A stretch of DNA of 64,000 nucleotides from Bacteroidota bacterium (lineage in GTDB: Bacteria; Bacteroidota; Bacteroidia; UBA4408). Below the pieces are notes generated by a model, which made no database searches, had not been told where the DNA came from, and saw only the letters and a program-made list of their open reading frames with translations. The translations under genes and the position numbers were made by a program. The DNA is taken from positions 1 to 64,000 of the forward strand of contig JADKCP010000001.1 in assembly GCA_016718805.1 (NCBI GenBank), in the 5' to 3' direction. Below are positions 61,393 through 64,000 of the stretch, piece by piece (position 1 is the first letter of the stretch; each line of letters opens with the position of its first letter).

Positions 61393-63321
61393 ATGGAAAT
61401 AAAAGCAGGCCCTCTTCTTGAAACTATTGAGTTTCCGGCAGACTTAAAAAAACTCGACGAAAGTCAGTTGAAACAAGTTTGTGACGAATTGCGTCAGTTT
61501 ATCATTGATGTAGTATCGATAAAGGGCGGGCATTTTGGCGCAAGCCTTGGGGTAGTGGAATTATCGGTGGCTTTGCATTATGTGTTCAATACACCCTACG
61601 ATCAATTGGTTTGGGATGTTGGGCATCAAGCATACGGACATAAAATATTAACCGGCCGCCGCAAGCAATTTCACACAAACCGCATATACAAAGGCATAAG
61701 CGGATTTCCAAAAAGAAGCGAAAGTGAATACGATACATTTGGTGTTGGACACTCTTCTACTTCCATTTCGGCTGCTTTAGGAATGGCTGTTGCTTCGCAT
61801 TTTAAAGGCGAAAAAGACCGACAACACATTGCTGTAATTGGCGATGGCGCTATGACTGCAGGACTGGCATTTGAAGGACTCAACCATGCCGGTGTTGAAA
61901 AGTCAAATTTACTAGTAGTGCTCAACGATAACTGTATGAGCATTGATCCAAATGTTGGAGCCTTGAAAGAATACCTTACCGATATTACCACTTCTCATAC
62001 CTACAATAAAGCCAAGGATGAGATTTGGAAATTACTTGGAAAAATAAGCAAGTTTGGCCCGAATGCACAAGAAATTGCCTCCAAGGTTGAAAATGGAATA
62101 AAAGCAACTTTGTTGCGTCAAAGCAATTTGTTTGAAGCGCTTAAATTCCGCTATTTTGGCCCTGTTGATGGACACGATGTAGAAAGGTTAGCAAAGGTTT
62201 TAGCTGATTTAAAAGATATTCCGGGTCCAAAAATATTGCACATACTAACCGTAAAAGGAAAAGGATATAAATTTAGTGAAGAAGGCAATCAAACTACCTG
62301 GCACGCTCCCGGCTTGTTTAACAAAGACACCGGCGAAATTGTTAAAGTAATGCCCACTTCTCCACAAGCTCCTAAATACCAAGATGTATTTGGTCATACC
62401 ATTGTTGAGCTTGCCGAAAAAAACGAAAAAATAATGGGAATTACTCCCGCTATGCCCAGTGGTTGTTCGCTCAACATTATGATGAAAGCCATGCCTAACA
62501 GGGCTTTTGACGTGGGTATTGCAGAACAACATGCGGTAACTTTTTCGGCAGGACTTGCCACACAAGGACTATTGCCTTTTTGCAATATTTATTCAAGCTT
62601 TATGCAACGCGCCTACGATCAGGTGATTCACGATGTTGCCTTGCAAAATTTGAACGTGGTTTTTTGTTTGGATCGTGGAGGGTTTGCAGGTGCCGACGGA
62701 GCCACACATCACGGTGCTTACGATTTGGCTTATTTCCGATGCATACCAAACATGGTTGTGGCAGCACCCATGAACGAGGAAGAGCTTCGCAACATGATGT
62801 ATACTGCCCAGCTCGAAAACAAAGGTCCTTTCAGCATTCGCTATCCACGTGGAAATGGTGTAATGCCCGAATGGAAAACTCCATTTCGTGAACTACAAAT
62901 TGGGAAGGGACGTAGATTGATTAATGGAGAAGACATTGCTGTTTTAACGATTGGACATCCCGGAAATTTTGCCACACAGGCTTGTTCCGAATTATTGAAA
63001 GATGGTATCAGCGCTGCCCATTACGACATGCGTTTTGCCAAACCAATTGACGAATTATTGTTGCACGAAGTGTTTACCAAATTTAATAGAGTGATTACTG
63101 TTGAAGATGGTTGTGTAATTGGAGGAATGGGAAGTGCGGTGGTTGAGTTTATGGCCGATAATGGGTATCAAGCTCAGGTATGCCGATTGGGGATACCTGA
63201 TAAATACGTTCACCACGGTGAGCAAAAGGAATTGTGGGCCGAGTGTGGTTTTGATGTGGCTGGAATTGTAAGCTCTGCAAAGGAAATTATTGCTGCAAAG
63301 CGCGCTAGCATGGCGGGATAG
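61393..63321 (+). CDS. dxs: 1-deoxy-D-xylulose-5-phosphate synthase
   Basis: The product has 642 residues. It condenses pyruvate and glyceraldehyde-3-phosphate to DXP, the first step of the MEP isoprenoid pathway and a source for thiamine and pyridoxal. The thiamine-diphosphate motif GDGAMTAGLAFEGLNHAG with the downstream NDNCMSID (near 150-180) is intact, with the catalytic His in DVGHQAYGHK and GHSSTSIS, the Glu in DVGIAEQHAVTF (near 375) and DRGGFAGADGATHHGAYD (near 423). The C-terminal transketolase domain has EDGCVIGGMGSAV. Length and order are normal. A hairpin terminator-like element follows. Confidence 0.97.
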   Translation: MEIKAGPLLETIEFPADLKKLDESQLKQVCDELRQFIIDVVSIKGGHFGASLGVVELSVALHYVFNTPYDQLVWDVGHQAYGHKILTGRRKQFHTNRIYKGISGFPKRSESEYDTFGVGHSSTSISAALGMAVASHFKGEKDRQHIAVIGDGAMTAGLAFEGLNHAGVEKSNLLVVLNDNCMSIDPNVGALKEYLTDITTSHTYNKAKDEIWKLLGKISKFGPNAQEIASKVENGIKATLLRQSNLFEALKFRYFGPVDGHDVERLAKVLADLKDIPGPKILHILTVKGKGYKFSEEGNQTTWHAPGLFNKDTGEIVKVMPTSPQAPKYQDVFGHTIVELAEKNEKIMGITPAMPSGCSLNIMMKAMPNRAFDVGIAEQHAVTFSAGLATQGLLPFCNIYSSFMQRAYDQVIHDVALQNLNVVFCLDRGGFAGADGATHHGAYDLAYFRCIPNMVVAAPMNEEELRNMMYTAQLENKGPFSIRYPRGNGVMPEWKTPFRELQIGKGRRLINGEDIAVLTIGHPGNFATQACSELLKDGISAAHYDMRFAKPIDELLLHEVFTKFNRVITVEDGCVIGGMGSAVVEFMADNGYQAQVCRLGIPDKYVHHGEQKELWAECGFDVAGIVSSAKEIIAAKRASMAG

Positions 63322-63375
63322 AATAAAAGAAAAACGTTGTGCTGCCGGTGTTTTTTTACAGGTTACTGTAAAAGG

Positions 63376-63442
63376 AAAACCCTCCCGGCACCCCAATGTC
63401 CACCACCATGAAAGGACACCTTCTTCCGAAAGGGTTTTTATT
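63376..63442 (+). terminator. Probable terminator after dxs
   Basis: Outer arms AAAACCCT (63376-63383) and AGGGTTTT (63431-63438) are complementary and followed by TATTTT. The enclosed bases hold a nested small hairpin (GTCC with GGAC). This branched form is unusual but the ending T-run supports termination. Confidence 0.5.
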
Positions 63443-63579
63443 TTACGAATTCTTTTTTGTGAATTCGGCATGACTATTCTTATCTACAAATATAATTTGC
63501 TGCATGGTTTTTAATTTGTGACATAGCGCACATTTTTAAGGTTTTTGCTATTTTTCACCTAACATTAATTTAATTTGTA

Positions 63580-64000
63580 ATGAAACAGCTACAAAATTGG
63601 TTAGCCGAATACGGAGAAAGTCATCAAAACAGCAGCAACAAAAAAATTCATTGGATTTGTGTTCCACTTATTTTTTTTAGTATCGTAGGATTTTTATTCA
63701 GCATAGCGCTGCCTTTTCAGCTTAATTCAACACAACCGCTAACAGTAGCACACCTAGCGCTATTGCTTGTTTTTGTGTATTATTTTTTGCTTTCGTGGAG
63801 ACTCTCAATTGGCATGTTCGTATTTGGATGCCTGTGCTTATTGGGATGCCGCTTACTTACAGCCTGGGGAGGTGTTGAATTGTGGAAAATCTGCTTAATT
63901 ATTTTTTCACTTGCCTGGATTGGTCAGTTTTACGGTCATAAAATTGAAGGAAAAAAGCCCTCCTTTTTAAAAGATATACAGTTTTTACTGATTGGGCCAG
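63580..64000 (+). CDS. DUF962/Mpo1-like membrane protein, N-terminal part
   Basis: The gene starts with ATG at 63580 and runs off the end of the window; 140 residues are visible. The opening QLQNWLAEYGESHQNSSNKK then IHWICVPLIFFSIVGFLF is the typical DUF962 (YGL010w/Mpo1-like) signature, with its conserved YGESHQN...HWICVP. Three to four hydrophobic helices are visible, and the second conserved block IGQFYGHKIEGKKPSFLKD is present near 118-135. The yeast homologue is a fatty-acid alpha-oxidation dioxygenase needing iron bound by conserved His residues; a similar role here is possible but untested. Confidence 0.88.
   Translation, partial: MKQLQNWLAEYGESHQNSSNKKIHWICVPLIFFSIVGFLFSIALPFQLNSTQPLTVAHLALLLVFVYYFLLSWRLSIGMFVFGCLCLLGCRLLTAWGGVELWKICLIIFSLAWIGQFYGHKIEGKKPSFLKDIQFLLIGP

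Overview
The window is from the chromosome of a low-GC member of the Bacteroidota. The evidence is the large number of secreted proteins ending in type IX secretion (T9SS, Por) sorting domains (YPNP-type start, about 70-90 residues, basic tail), promoters of the TTG-N18-20-TAnnTTTG type, hybrid sensor families typical of the phylum (ligand-binding propeller plus Y_Y_Y plus LytS-type kinase), and the sequence style of DnaG, MutS, YebC and Dxs. I cannot assign a genus. No plasmid, phage or integrative-element backbone and no CRISPR array was seen.

Layout. 1-4.0 kb: end of an RND efflux adaptor and its full permease. 4.2-13.7 kb: secreted T9SS cargo (a phosphatase-like protein, an unknown, a seven-repeat propeller and a Reg_prop protein) interrupted by dnaG. 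14-17 kb: mutS, then tRNA-Gly(GCC) and tRNA-Leu(UAA) behind one good promoter. 17-18.7 kb: a repeat-rich patch with a 151-bp tandem repeat carrying terminator-like hairpins, and two copies of a REPIN-like element that holds a promoter. The patch surrounds a small lipoprotein gene and the stump of a T9SS gene. 18.7-44 kb: T9SS cargo and surface proteins mixed with regulators (AraC-type membrane regulator, LytTR response regulator with propeller kinase, TPR-SpoIIE phosphatase, NarL-type response regulator with TPR kinase, and a solo LuxR-type HTH protein). 44-48 kb: metH under a SAM-I riboswitch with a readable terminator and antiterminator. 48.4-54.7 kb: a four-gene run (MORN-like protein, DUF2461, sortilin-like BNR protein, acs). 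54.7-64 kb: a secreted unknown with an apparent frameshift in its signal peptide, yebC, a giant outer-membrane protein, slyD, dxs and the start of a DUF962 gene.

How it fits together. Housekeeping genes (dnaG, mutS, metH, acs, yebC, slyD, dxs, two tRNAs) are spread between modules that build and control the cell surface. Ten intact proteins and one stump carry T9SS sorting domains, and most are repeat proteins (delta-60, SBBP/DFDP propellers, LamG, FG-GAP, Reg_prop). The best new regulatory signal is a near-identical 22-bp dyad (core TACnGCAnnTGCnGTA) placed at almost the same distance upstream of the -7 box of two adjacent genes: the 68-residue LuxR-type HTH gene and a very large adhesin-like protein with YadA-head-type repeats and an S74 chaperone domain. 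This suggests a small autoregulated surface-protein switch next to a NarL-type two-component system. No defence island or biosynthetic gene cluster was recognised.
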